Positions 1-6,914 of a DNA stretch of 64,000 nucleotides are shown one piece after another. The stretch lies in NCBI RefSeq assembly GCF_039542055.1, contig NZ_BAABHK010000021.1, positions 1-64,000 of the forward strand, read 5' to 3'. The stretch is from Actinoallomurus vinaceus (GTDB taxonomy: Bacteria; Actinomycetota; Actinomycetes; Streptosporangiales; Streptosporangiaceae). The translations under genes were made by a program, and so were the position numbers. Every line of letters starts with the position of its first letter. Position 1 is the stretch's first letter. The notes under the pieces were generated by a model. That model did no database searches. It had not been told where the DNA came from and worked only from the letters and a program-made list of their open reading frames with translations.

Positions 1-4
1 GCAT

Positions 5-63
5 GAGGGCCTTTCTGGTCGCCGGTGCAGATGTCGCAATCCACACCGAGCCAGAAGGCCCTC
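5..63. repeat. Inverted repeat at left window edge
   Basis: The arms gagggcctttctgg (5-18) and ccagaaggccctc (51-63) are complementary apart from one extra base and are about 32 bases apart. They lie just past the 3' end of a truncated GNAT gene. The repeat could be a terminator or the edge of a mobile element; the window starts too close to decide. Confidence 0.4.
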
Positions 64-68
64 ACCCA

Positions 69-416
69 TTACAAGATCATCGACCTCGTGTCGCCGTCAC
101 CAACCTCCATGGTCAGTACACCTAGGGACCGCAGTTCCGGCGGCCAAACGCCGAGCCCGCCGAGCTCCGGGCAGTCGGGGTAGCACCGCCGGACCTCGGC
201 CGCCCCGCATCCGTCCCACAGGATCGCCCCCGACCCGACCGGCGTGTCCTCCAACCAGGCCACCAGGTACGTGCTCAGGCCCTGCTCCTGACGCGCGAAC
301 CGGCGTGCGTGGAACCGATTCCGCCCCGGCGACGGCACGTGCCGCTCGAGCAGCTCGACGTCCTGCTCCCGGCAGACAGTGATCGTCACCGGCCCGATCG
401 AAGCCCCTTCTGCCAT
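69..416 (-). pseudogene. 3'-truncated GNAT-type N-acetyltransferase
   Basis: The start at 416 follows GGAGG at 8-base spacing and gives a 115-residue product. Residues 10-95 resemble the N-terminal half of GNAT acetyltransferases: an opening beta strand, then LSTYLVAWLEDTPVGSG and LGGLGVWPPELRS. The acetyl-CoA-binding motif A (R/Q-x-x-G-x-G/A) should follow ELRS, but the frame runs into unrelated residues and stops, so the catalytic C-terminal third is missing. GNAT proteins of this kind are usually about 150 residues. The truncation point coincides with sequence containing an inverted repeat, which suggests disruption by recombination or insertion. It is probably non-functional. A genuinely short variant is possible but unlikely. 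Confidence 0.55.
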
Positions 417-521
417 CGGCGCCACCTCCACGTCGCGACTCCTGCCCGCAGTCTGCCCTGCGATGTCCTGGCCCGTGCCGGGCACGACGCGCCTTGCCGC
501 CGGCACCGGACCCGCCCGCAC

Positions 522-905
522 ACAAACCGACTACACGATCTTCGTTCATCTGCGGAAACGCGAGCCCGAGCTGAAGTTTGTGTGCGTACGGGCTCGGGAC
601 CGATCACCGGATGGCCGGTTGATCAAAGAGGACAGCGTCCGCCTCCCGCGCGGTTCCGCAGCAGACGACGCAGGACGGCGACCTCATGTCGCAACACCAA
701 AATCTCCACCTCTTTGGAGACATCGCTTCGCGTGAGGAGTGTCAACCAGCCGAACAACCTTCAGCAGATACAGGAGGCGCAGGAACACGAGCGCCGAGCA
801 TAGGACCAGATCAGATGCCGTGGGCGAGTTATGGCACCGCACACGCTGCTGATCGACACCGCCGCGTACAGGCCTGGACGGTTCCCGGAAGTGGCTGATT
901 CCTCG
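522..905. other. Intergenic stretch, no gene seen
   Basis: Nothing coding is convincing here. There is a short inverted repeat, cgcacacaaac (517-527) with gtttgtgtgcg (576-586), and a smaller CGAGCCC (561-567) / GGGCTCG (590-596) pair. They lie upstream of the truncated GNAT gene and could be an operator or a leader hairpin. No other structure was recognised. Confidence 0.4.
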
Positions 906-2204
906 TCAGGATTGTTTCCAATGGCTCGAGTCGTCGTACGGTGCCGCGCCAGCCTCGCTCGGGAACGACTGCGGCCGATGCGTGCCATCGCCAAGGTTGG
1001 GGGCCGTGTCGCTCGCCTTTTGGTCGATCTTCAGGATCTCGCCGGCGTCCGCGTTCGCCTGCTGCCATTTCGCAAAGAAGGCGTTCGCCATCGCGCTCAG
1101 CGCGTCTACGAGAAGCGCGAGCGGCTCCTGGGTCGAGCCCTTGGTGAAGCCGGCGGCGGCGTCCTTGTAGGCCCTGAGCGCCGTGATGAGGTTGCCGACC
1201 TTCGCGTTACCGGCCTGGGCGTAGGCGTACTGCAGGCTGTCGACCGTGTGGGCCGCCTTGCAACCCTCGCTACCCACCCACGCCGCCTGCTCCTTCAGCG
1301 TGTCGAAGTACTTGATGCATCGGTCAGCGTGGAGGCCGTATGCCTCGGCACCCGGCCCCTGCCAGGAGCTCTTCAACCCGTTCGTTTGAGTTGTCATCTC
1401 CGTGCTGAGTTCGCCGTACTCGTTGCTGAGCGCGTTGAACAGCTCCGCACGGTTTTGGATGGCACCGGGGAGGGCGAAGCGCACATCCTGGATGAAGTCG
1501 TCCAGTGGCATCTTACTCGTCGCGGCACCATTGGTCCTGACAATGTTTTGGGCGTCCTGGATGTAGTGCTCGTTGGCATTCAGGAATAGGTTAAGGGCTG
1601 CCCGTCCGGCCGTGTTGCCGAGCACCATCAATGCCCGGTCCGCCAGCACAATGTGTCCCTGTTCCTTGGTGAATGGATGATCGAAGTCGTGGTCCGCGCT
1701 GGCGAACATAATCCGGTTTTTCGGTTCGTTGGGGTTGACATCCGGACCTGGATCGCCTGGGGGTATCTGATAGGGCAGATCAGGGGTGTTCGCGTAATTC
1801 GGTCCACGTGGGGTGTGTCCGGGTGCTGTCGATATGGATCCTTGGCCTTTCTCGGACGCCTGGATCCACGGGAGAAGGAAGCTGTTCTCCTTGGACAGCA
1901 GCCTCTCAGCGGAAAGCTTGGTGCTGATTTCCGTATGAGAATAGTTTGCCGCCACCTTGGACAGTTTCGATCCCGTTTCACTCTGAAGGTCGCTCGCCGT
2001 CTGAGCTTCCCGTACACGTGCGGACGTGGCGCTTTCCCAGTCCTGTGCCCACCGCCGCGACCACGGCATCTGTCCCCAGGCGGAATCCGGAACGTTCGCG
2101 GCGAACCTGGCGAAGTGCCGGAGGCCGTCGCAGATCAGGCTGTCGTCATAACGATACGACGCATGGCTGACGAGAGCCTGCACCTCGACCGAAAGCGTTA
2201 CCAC
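906..2204 (-). CDS. WXG100-superfamily-like protein, probable ESX/type VII substrate
   Basis: A 432-residue protein with GTG start at 2204 and GGAGGG 8 bases upstream. The N-terminal 100 residues are helical with an SxW-rich segment. The middle, about residues 125-165, is rich in Pro, Asn and Gly. A second helical domain around residues 240-330 contains SSWQGPGAEAY, a typical W-x-G turn of WXG100/ESAT-6-like helical hairpins, followed by a helix. The C-terminal 30 residues are disordered and polar. No signal peptide or membrane segment is seen. It is the last gene of a four-gene minus-strand operon with two YbaB-like proteins and a lipoprotein. By family it would be exported through an ESX system, but no downstream toxin domain was recognised. 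Confidence 0.6.
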   Translation of the reverse strand: MVTLSVEVQALVSHASYRYDDSLICDGLRHFARFAANVPDSAWGQMPWSRRWAQDWESATSARVREAQTASDLQSETGSKLSKVAANYSHTEISTKLSAERLLSKENSFLLPWIQASEKGQGSISTAPGHTPRGPNYANTPDLPYQIPPGDPGPDVNPNEPKNRIMFASADHDFDHPFTKEQGHIVLADRALMVLGNTAGRAALNLFLNANEHYIQDAQNIVRTNGAATSKMPLDDFIQDVRFALPGAIQNRAELFNALSNEYGELSTEMTTQTNGLKSSWQGPGAEAYGLHADRCIKYFDTLKEQAAWVGSEGCKAAHTVDSLQYAYAQAGNAKVGNLITALRAYKDAAAGFTKGSTQEPLALLVDALSAMANAFFAKWQQANADAGEILKIDQKASDTAPNLGDGTHRPQSFPSEAGAAPYDDSSHWKQS

Positions 2205-2222
2205 GTTTGAGTCCCTCCGCGC

Positions 2223-2504
2223 CTACACGCTGCTGGCATTCTGAATGTCGTCATAGTCAGGGCCGAAGATCTGTTGGCGGAGTTTCCGTCCCTGCTCTCG
2301 GTAGGCGCGGTACGCCCCGTTCAAAACGACCTGGAGTTCCGCTGCGAGTCGCTGCTCGTCGAGCTGGCGCAGCGTGTCGCGCTTCAATTCCACAGTGACC
2401 GCGCCGGTGCGACTCCGGCGCAGCGTCGCCCATCGCCCTGGCGACCTGACAGTGAGCGAAAGTTCGTCAAGGGCCCGCTCATACCTGTCACGCATTGAAT
2501 CCAT
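2223..2504 (-). CDS. YbaB/EbfC-like small protein
   Basis: A 93-residue protein; ATG at 2504 preceded by GGAGGG at 9 bases. Its pattern (helix, two short beta strands with TGAVTVELK, then a long amphipathic helix LAAELQVVLNGAYRAYREQ) resembles the YbaB/EbfC fold, small nucleoid-associated DNA-binding dimers. Such proteins are frequently found beside WXG100 genes in actinomycetes, which fits the next gene downstream. The gap to that gene is only 18 bases, so they are co-transcribed. The family call rests on pattern, not on a diagnostic motif. It could act as a regulator or as a partner of the WXG protein. Confidence 0.5.
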   Translation of the reverse strand: MDSMRDRYERALDELSLTVRSPGRWATLRRSRTGAVTVELKRDTLRQLDEQRLAAELQVVLNGAYRAYREQGRKLRQQIFGPDYDDIQNASSV

Positions 2505-2524
2505 ATTTCATCCCTCCGTCGCGA

Positions 2525-3145
2525 TCAGGACATGCGGGCGACCGCGTCCACGACCGCCTGCGCGGCGCTTTCGAGCAGTCGGCGCTCCTGCCCGGCATCC
2601 CTATCCGCCGACCGCTCCCCACCAACCCCCACGACGATCGCCAGGTCGCCCTGTACGACCGCCCGGCCGGCGAACGGTGCGGCGTAGCAGCTTGCGGCGA
2701 CCGGAGGATCGCCTCGGACGTCCACGTCCATTCGTTCGACGAGGCAAATGTTGTTCTGCAACTTGCTCTTAATGAGATTTCCGAGATATTTCGCCCGCGG
2801 CGTGCCGTCGAGTGAGGGCACAGTCATGCGAGTGAGCAGAACTTCCGCGGTTCCGTTGCCGCCGTCCGAAAGATGACCGAACGCGGTGGGACAGTCGAGG
2901 TCGAAACGGGGTTGAGGAACGGACGCACCGGATGGCTGCTCCGTCGGGTACCTCTTGATGTCCTGTACGGCGAAGGCAGTGTGCGGAATATGCCGGACGA
3001 CGTCGATGCACGTCGGCAATGCGCCCCGCTGGCTTGTCTTTGGAGAGGGCTTTGGGAGGTCTGGCGAGCCGGATCCGCTGCAGCCGGCCAACCCGGCCCC
3101 CAACAGCGCGAAACCGGCAACGAGCCGGAGAGCGGGAATCACCAT
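2525..3145 (-). CDS. Secreted lipoprotein of unknown function
   Basis: A 206-residue protein starting at the ATG at 3145. An upstream GTG at 3196 would overlap the preceding gene and place 17 extra residues before the signal peptide, so the shorter start is preferred. Residues 1-20 form a lipoprotein signal (VIPALRLVAGFALLGAGLAGC) with lipobox LAGC; the Cys would be lipidated after export. A Ser/Pro linker follows, then a mature domain with three further cysteines (TCID, LDCP, NICL) that could form disulfides. No enzyme motif was recognised. It sits in the operon with two YbaB-like proteins and a WXG protein, so an envelope role linked to that secretion cargo is possible. Confidence 0.65.
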   Translation of the reverse strand: MVIPALRLVAGFALLGAGLAGCSGSGSPDLPKPSPKTSQRGALPTCIDVVRHIPHTAFAVQDIKRYPTEQPSGASVPQPRFDLDCPTAFGHLSDGGNGTAEVLLTRMTVPSLDGTPRAKYLGNLIKSKLQNNICLVERMDVDVRGDPPVAASCYAAPFAGRAVVQGDLAIVVGVGGERSADRDAGQERRLLESAAQAVVDAVARMS

Positions 3146-3155
3146 ATCCCGAAGC

Positions 3156-3503
3156 CTATTCCTCGATGAACAGGCGTCGGCGTTCACCCGCGTCACTGCC
3201 CCGGCGCCGACGCTCCAGCGATGATCCGGCCGCCGACTCCGGTTCGGGAACCCTGGCCGCCTTGCGCCAGGCCCTCATCGCCACCTGCTGGTAGCCGACC
3301 ATGGCCACCCTGATAGCGGCATTCACCTGCTGCTCGAAGGAACGTTCGGTGTGCCGGGCATGTGCGCCGGGAGCGATTTCCACCTTGATATTGGCGGGCA
3401 TTCCGGAGACGATGATGGTGAGTGACTTGTCCGGCGATGACGCGCGAATCCTTGTCCGGCGCATGATATCCAGCATCTCACCCACGTGAGCCCCCATGCT
3501 CAT
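3156..3503 (-). CDS. YbaB/EbfC-like small basic protein
   Basis: A 115-residue protein and the first gene of the four-gene operon 906-3503. Residues 25-85 (SLTIIVSGMPANIKVEI followed by a long helix FEQQVNAAIRVAMVGYQQ) match the beta-hairpin plus helix arrangement of YbaB-like proteins. The C-terminal 30 residues are very basic (RRRRGSDAGERRR), consistent with nucleic-acid binding. The ATG at 3503 has no good Shine-Dalgarno sequence. An internal GTG at codon 7 follows GGGGG and may be the true start. It is likely a regulator or nucleoid protein tied to the WXG operon. Confidence 0.45.
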   Translation of the reverse strand: MSMGAHVGEMLDIMRRTRIRASSPDKSLTIIVSGMPANIKVEIAPGAHARHTERSFEQQVNAAIRVAMVGYQQVAMRAWRKAARVPEPESAAGSSLERRRRGSDAGERRRLFIEE

Positions 3504-3791
3504 AAAGAGAACGTCGCATGTGAACGACGGAACGACCGGGACGTGAGCCTCCGGCCGGATGTGTCCGTAACTTTCCCCTGAACGCTCGCGAACTTAACAA
3601 GCTCGATACACAAAGTCAAGGGATGTGACAATAGGTGTATACCGGCGTGGATGGGTCCGGAGCTCAAAGACGTGACATACCACGCAGGCTTATAACGACC
3701 GCGCGAGGCCGAACGACGCTGATGGTGCGGTGATCATTGAAACCGGCCGTACCACGATCATTCGTAAGAGCAAGGGCGACCTGCCAACCGC
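3504..3791. other. AT-richer intergenic region, likely promoter of the 906-3503 operon
   Basis: This 288-base stretch has lower GC than its surroundings and no convincing ORF. It lies upstream of the minus-strand YbaB/lipoprotein/WXG operon and downstream of the WD40 relic. No specific promoter boxes could be assigned with confidence. Confidence 0.4.
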
Positions 3792-4330
3792 TTAGTAGTT
3801 TATTTCGCCTCCGCCGCAGGCCAGGGTCTTGCCGTATGGGCTGAAGGCGACGAAGTCGGTGCGGTCGGCGACATGGAGCATGGCGCGCCTGCGGCGATGG
3901 GGTAGTTCCCACGGCCAGAGTTGATTGCCTCCGCTAGCGACGGCCAAAAACCGCCCGCCGGGGCTAAAGGTGACCCAGCCACTCCCAGGTAGGTCGCTTC
4001 GATGCCCGGTCGTCAGGTCCCAAAGGTGTGTGAGCGGACTAGTGTTGTCGCCGCTGCCGCAGGCGTGGGTGCGGCCGTCCGGGCTGAACGCCACATACAC
4101 GATCACCCGGCTGCCCATCATCGTCCGGACCAGACGACGACTCGCGATATCCCATAGGCGAACGGTTCCGGAGTCGTGCCCGACGGCGAGGGCACGGCCG
4201 TCCGGGCTTGAAGGCGACCGCCTCCGCCCTGTCATCACCGTCCATAACACCAGGAGCAATGACGGCGGGAGGGACCAGCGCTGCTACGAAGCTCACCAGC
4301 GATGGGGCCGGGTGCGGCATGGTACCGACC
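3792..4330 (-). pseudogene. Frameshifted, truncated WD40-repeat protein relic
   Basis: About four WD40 blades can be read: AEAVAFSPDGRALAVG...VRLWD, VAFSPDGRTHACG...HLWD, WVTFSPGGRFLAVAS...LWPWEL, and FVAFSPYGKTLACGGG, after which the frame stops abruptly inside the last blade. The first blade is split by a single-base insertion: an extra T at about 4208-4209 on the plus strand (gggcttgaagg where gggctgaagg restores the frame) shifts AEAVAFKPG... out of frame with SPDGRALAV. Upstream of the blades is a hydrophobic segment (SLVSFVAALVPPAVIA). Both lesions together make this a decayed fragment of a larger WD40 protein, perhaps once a WD40-repeat kinase or nSTAND protein. No N-terminal domain was recognised. 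Confidence 0.7.
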
Positions 4331-4430
4331 CCGAAGAAGGAACGCCGTGCTTGATGCCCCGGCGGCGACAATAACCGCCGATCAACCGGCGACCAGAGCA
4401 GTTCGTCGAGTAGGCGAACAGCAGATCCGT

Positions 4431-4760
4431 TCAGTCCTTTGCCCCCGCCTCGGACTGCTGCCCCTTTCTGAAGAAATAAGCAACGAAGATCGTTGCAGTA
4501 GCGCCCGGGGCCGGCGCAAAATGAAGGATTGAGTGGACCGTGATGCCGGCTACGAAGCCGCAGATCATTGTTCCCCATAGGGCACCAATAACTAGCCGCC
4601 ACGAAGTTGACGTGGTTCGCCGGACCAGATTCCAGCCTCCAGTACCAAAAAGCGCGATTACAGGGCCGACCGAGAGGAAAATGCCAATAATCGAATATAG
4701 GATACCGAGAAGTATATGTCCGGCAAGGAAGTCCTGCGATGCAATGCTATGGGAACTCAT
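4431..4760 (-). CDS. Small polytopic membrane protein, unknown
   Basis: A 109-residue protein; ATG at 4760 with GAGG 9 bases upstream. Three hydrophobic segments are visible: about residues 12-40 (HILLGILYSIIGIFLSVGPVI), 53-76 (LVIGALWGTMICGFVAGI), and a weaker one ending FVAYFF near residue 97. A polar tail follows. Base composition is clearly lower in GC than the core genes, suggesting horizontal acquisition. It is the distal gene of the 4.4-10 kb type VII-associated cluster. With the neighbouring membrane protein at 5010-5312 it could protect against the glycine-zipper WXG protein encoded next to them. That role is inferred from position only. Confidence 0.5.
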   Translation of the reverse strand: MSSHSIASQDFLAGHILLGILYSIIGIFLSVGPVIALFGTGGWNLVRRTTSTSWRLVIGALWGTMICGFVAGITVHSILHFAPAPGATATIFVAYFFRKGQQSEAGAKD

Positions 4761-4769
4761 CGCATAACC

Positions 4770-4855
4770 TCAGTCAAAGATCGCTCCTACGAGTGGGGCG
4801 ACTGCCGCACCGACGGCAGCTCCTACGATGGGGCGCCAGAAAAGCCTCTTACGCC
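4770..4855 (-). other. Possible relic of a glycine-zipper peptide
   Basis: Immediately upstream of the 4760 start, one minus-strand frame encodes RLFWRPIVGAAVGAAVAPLV followed by GAIFD and a stop, a typical glycine-zipper membrane segment. No start codon precedes it in frame. A neighbouring frame upstream (to about 5005) is open but unrecognisable. It may be the remains of a frameshifted small membrane protein. Coding status is doubtful. Confidence 0.25.
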
Positions 4856-5009
4856 ACCTACGTCACCATCTGCGGCGGCGATAGGTAAATCCAGTGGTAC
4901 GAAATCGCTGCTGTCTGGGCCAGTGGCCACAACCCGTCGATCAATCTGCAGAGCTATACAGAAATTATGTAAGCACGCACCTGTAGCGGGTGAACTAAAT
5001 CGCAACCAG

Positions 5010-5312
5010 TCAAGGCTGATCTCGAAAAGATTCGTAGGCAGCTCGCCTGATGCGTGACTGCACTATGAAGAGGAGGATCGCAAGTGGGATGCATAGCACG
5101 CCGACAACTTTCCAGATCACACCCACTGCGAAGACAAGTGAATAGACGATCAATATACCACCCATGGCACGCTTAAGGACTACAGGCGTATTCCGAGTAC
5201 CTGTCACCTTCCGCGATCGTCTAACGTTGAAAATCAGGCTAATTCCGCCAATGAAGGCCAGTATCGAAGCGGCGATATAAAACACGTCTAGGGAGGTTTT
5301 GAGAGCGCCCAT
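5010..5312 (-). CDS. Small membrane protein, possible immunity partner
   Basis: A 100-residue protein when started at the ATG at 5312, whose first base is the last base of the upstream stop (TGATG), a classic translational-coupling arrangement. An in-frame ATG at 5324 would add four residues. Three membrane segments are predicted by eye: residues 8-28 (VFYIAASILAFIGGISLIF), 48-64 (GGILIVYSLVFAVGVIW) and 65-82 (VVGVLCIPLAILLFIV), separated by basic loops. No family was recognised. Tight coupling to a WXG/glycine-zipper protein is what would be expected of an immunity or chaperone partner. This is inference. Confidence 0.5.
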   Translation of the reverse strand: MGALKTSLDVFYIAASILAFIGGISLIFNVRRSRKVTGTRNTPVVLKRAMGGILIVYSLVFAVGVIWKVVGVLCIPLAILLFIVQSRIRRAAYESFRDQP

Positions 5313-6175
5313 CACCATGCCCACCCAACAATGCCGCCCACCAATCCTCCGACACTAGCGCCAATAGCATTGCCCGCAGCAGCTCCTGCCACAGCCGTTG
5401 CCGGGACCGTCACTTCCGCGGCCGGACCGCCAAGCAGTCCGATAGCTCCACCCACGCCCCCGCCAATCACTGCACCAACAGTGGCACCGATTCCCGCACC
5501 GGCTGCCGCATGCACAAGGTGCTCCTTGGTTCCCGTCTTAGGGTTGAAGTAACCAGACTGGGAGTCTAGTTTGGAAACCCAAGACCCGAGCGCCGAAATC
5601 TCATTCTTTGAAAGCAAGTCTTTGTGGTTGTCGCGATAGTTTTTCATTCCTGCGGACAGCGCTCGATATTCGGCTGAAAGTTGCTGCGCCGCCGCCCGCC
5701 GAGCCTTCTTGGCAAGAGCCAAAGCCTCTTCTCGCCTTTGATTGAAGTCCTGGATGAACTTCTGAACTTCAGGATTCGATGTGCCCTTCGGGAAGCTCAT
5801 ATTTCCCGACTGGTCTATAGCTACATAGCGGGCAGCGACACCTCTTTCTGCGATTTTCTCCAGCCAGGCCTCCAGCTTTGCAAGAGCGAGTGCGAGGTGG
5901 TCGACGATGTCACCGATCGAGGTGGCACGCTGCGAGAGCCAATTTATATCGGTCATATCTTGACTGAATTTATCTTTAAATTCGCCTGCCGCCGCCCCCT
6001 TATATGAGGGCTGATTGCCCACCAAACGATTTACCGCATGATTCAAATCAGTGACAGGCCCGTTGCTGGATTCGGCAAAGTTGAATAGAACTTGAGCCAG
6101 ACCAGAAAGACCTTGAATGTCTCCGCCGATCCAGTTGGTATGCAACGCCGGCAAGGGCGATGGACTCTTCGTCAT
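5312..6175 (-). CDS. WXG-like protein with C-terminal glycine-zipper membrane domain
   Basis: A 287-residue protein; ATG at 6175 with AAGGAG 7 bases upstream. Residues 1-105 form a WXG100/LXG-like helical region (SYKGAAAGEFKDKFSQDM, then a long helix LALALAKLEAWLEKIAE). Residues 110-200 contain a charged coiled coil (RREEALALAKKARRAAAQQL). The last 75 residues are an almost continuous glycine zipper, with motifs such as GAGIGATVGAVIGGGVGG and AIGASVGGLVGGIVGWAW, typical of membrane-inserting or pore-associated domains. Organisation as helical secretion domain, linker and membrane-active C-terminus fits a type VII effector. It is followed by a coupled small membrane protein. No catalytic residues are apparent. 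It could alternatively be a structural membrane protein. Confidence 0.55.
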   Translation of the reverse strand: MTKSPSPLPALHTNWIGGDIQGLSGLAQVLFNFAESSNGPVTDLNHAVNRLVGNQPSYKGAAAGEFKDKFSQDMTDINWLSQRATSIGDIVDHLALALAKLEAWLEKIAERGVAARYVAIDQSGNMSFPKGTSNPEVQKFIQDFNQRREEALALAKKARRAAAQQLSAEYRALSAGMKNYRDNHKDLLSKNEISALGSWVSKLDSQSGYFNPKTGTKEHLVHAAAGAGIGATVGAVIGGGVGGAIGLLGGPAAEVTVPATAVAGAAAGNAIGASVGGLVGGIVGWAW

Positions 6176-6189
6176 CCCATCTCCTTATA

Positions 6190-6492
6190 TCAATAGGTCG
6201 GCGTTGGGGTCTGCCGTACGAGATAATCGAACACGTTACCTTCCGTCTTCTGATAGTTTCGTCGCGCATAATCGAGCTTGTAAGCATGCGCGCTTACTGC
6301 TTGAGCGAGCACGACATGCATCTCATAAAGGCCGTTTAGAGTCACATCGAGCGCCTTGTCGAACGCGGCGTCCCCTCCTGACGGACAGGCCAGCTTTTGA
6401 GTCATCAGGTTGGCGTAGGCATCCCCTTGTCGAGAAAACTCGGCGGACGCCTTCGCCAGGTCACTAAAAGAAACTTCGTATCCGTCACTCAC
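6190..6492 (-). CDS. ESAT-6/WXG100-like small protein
   Basis: A 100-residue, mostly helical protein of the size of ESAT-6 family members. The GTG start at 6492 overlaps the stop of the upstream gene by four bases (GTGA). The helix-turn-helix pattern is LAKASAEFSRQGDAYANLM, a polar loop CPSGGDAAF, then ALDVTLNGLYEMHVVLAQAV. The canonical W-x-G is not present; the loop GGD takes its place. Its position between an SseB-like protein and the glycine-zipper WXG protein suggests it is a co-secreted partner or chaperone. Similar WXG-less proteins are common in actinomycete ESX loci. Confidence 0.55.
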   Translation of the reverse strand: MSDGYEVSFSDLAKASAEFSRQGDAYANLMTQKLACPSGGDAAFDKALDVTLNGLYEMHVVLAQAVSAHAYKLDYARRNYQKTEGNVFDYLVRQTPTPTY

Positions 6493-6905
6493 CGGTTACC
6501 CATCCTCCAGGCCGCGATTCGGTCAGCACTCCATCTTTCGGCGTCTTCTCGCACAACAGGGTTTACGGCGACGCGCACCTGGGCCTCCGATAGCTGGACC
6601 AGGAGTTCTAGTACGGGCATCCTTTCGAAAGGCTGATATTCGCCGAGCTGCTGAACTAGATGCTCCTGCTCAGTGAATACGGGAAGCACCCCGGTACCAT
6701 CGGCGAGCGCGCGAAGCTCGAATTGAACCTGCCGAGGTCCGCCACCTGCGTCTGGTTTACTTGGAAGGGTAGGAACGTAGACCCAAGCGACGCCTTCGGA
6801 CACCTTCTTCAGAGCACTGTATTCACGTGCCGACGAATCGCCCCTTGGTGAATCGCTCGACCCGTCGGTAGACGCCGAGGAAAGGGCAGGGTCAGGGAAG
6901 CTCAT
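6489..6905 (-). CDS. SseB N-terminal-domain-like protein
   Basis: A 138-residue protein. After a Ser/Asp-rich N-terminal 30 residues, residues 38-130 (WVYVPTLPS, QVQFELRALADGTGVLPVFT, then LVQQLGEYQPFERMPVLELL and VRVAVNPVV) resemble the SseB N-terminal domain, in which VYVP- and PVFT-like strands recur in many actinobacterial proteins. The SseB name comes from enterobacterial type III secretion, but actinobacterial members are soluble and often lie in type VII gene clusters. It is embedded in the mycosin-WXG operon with four-base overlap downstream and a nine-base gap upstream. Its function is unknown; a chaperone or adaptor role is possible. Confidence 0.5.
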   Translation of the reverse strand: MSFPDPALSSASTDGSSDSPRGDSSAREYSALKKVSEGVAWVYVPTLPSKPDAGGGPRQVQFELRALADGTGVLPVFTEQEHLVQQLGEYQPFERMPVLELLVQLSEAQVRVAVNPVVREDAERWSADRIAAWRMGNR

Positions 6906-6914
6906 CTTCGGCCT

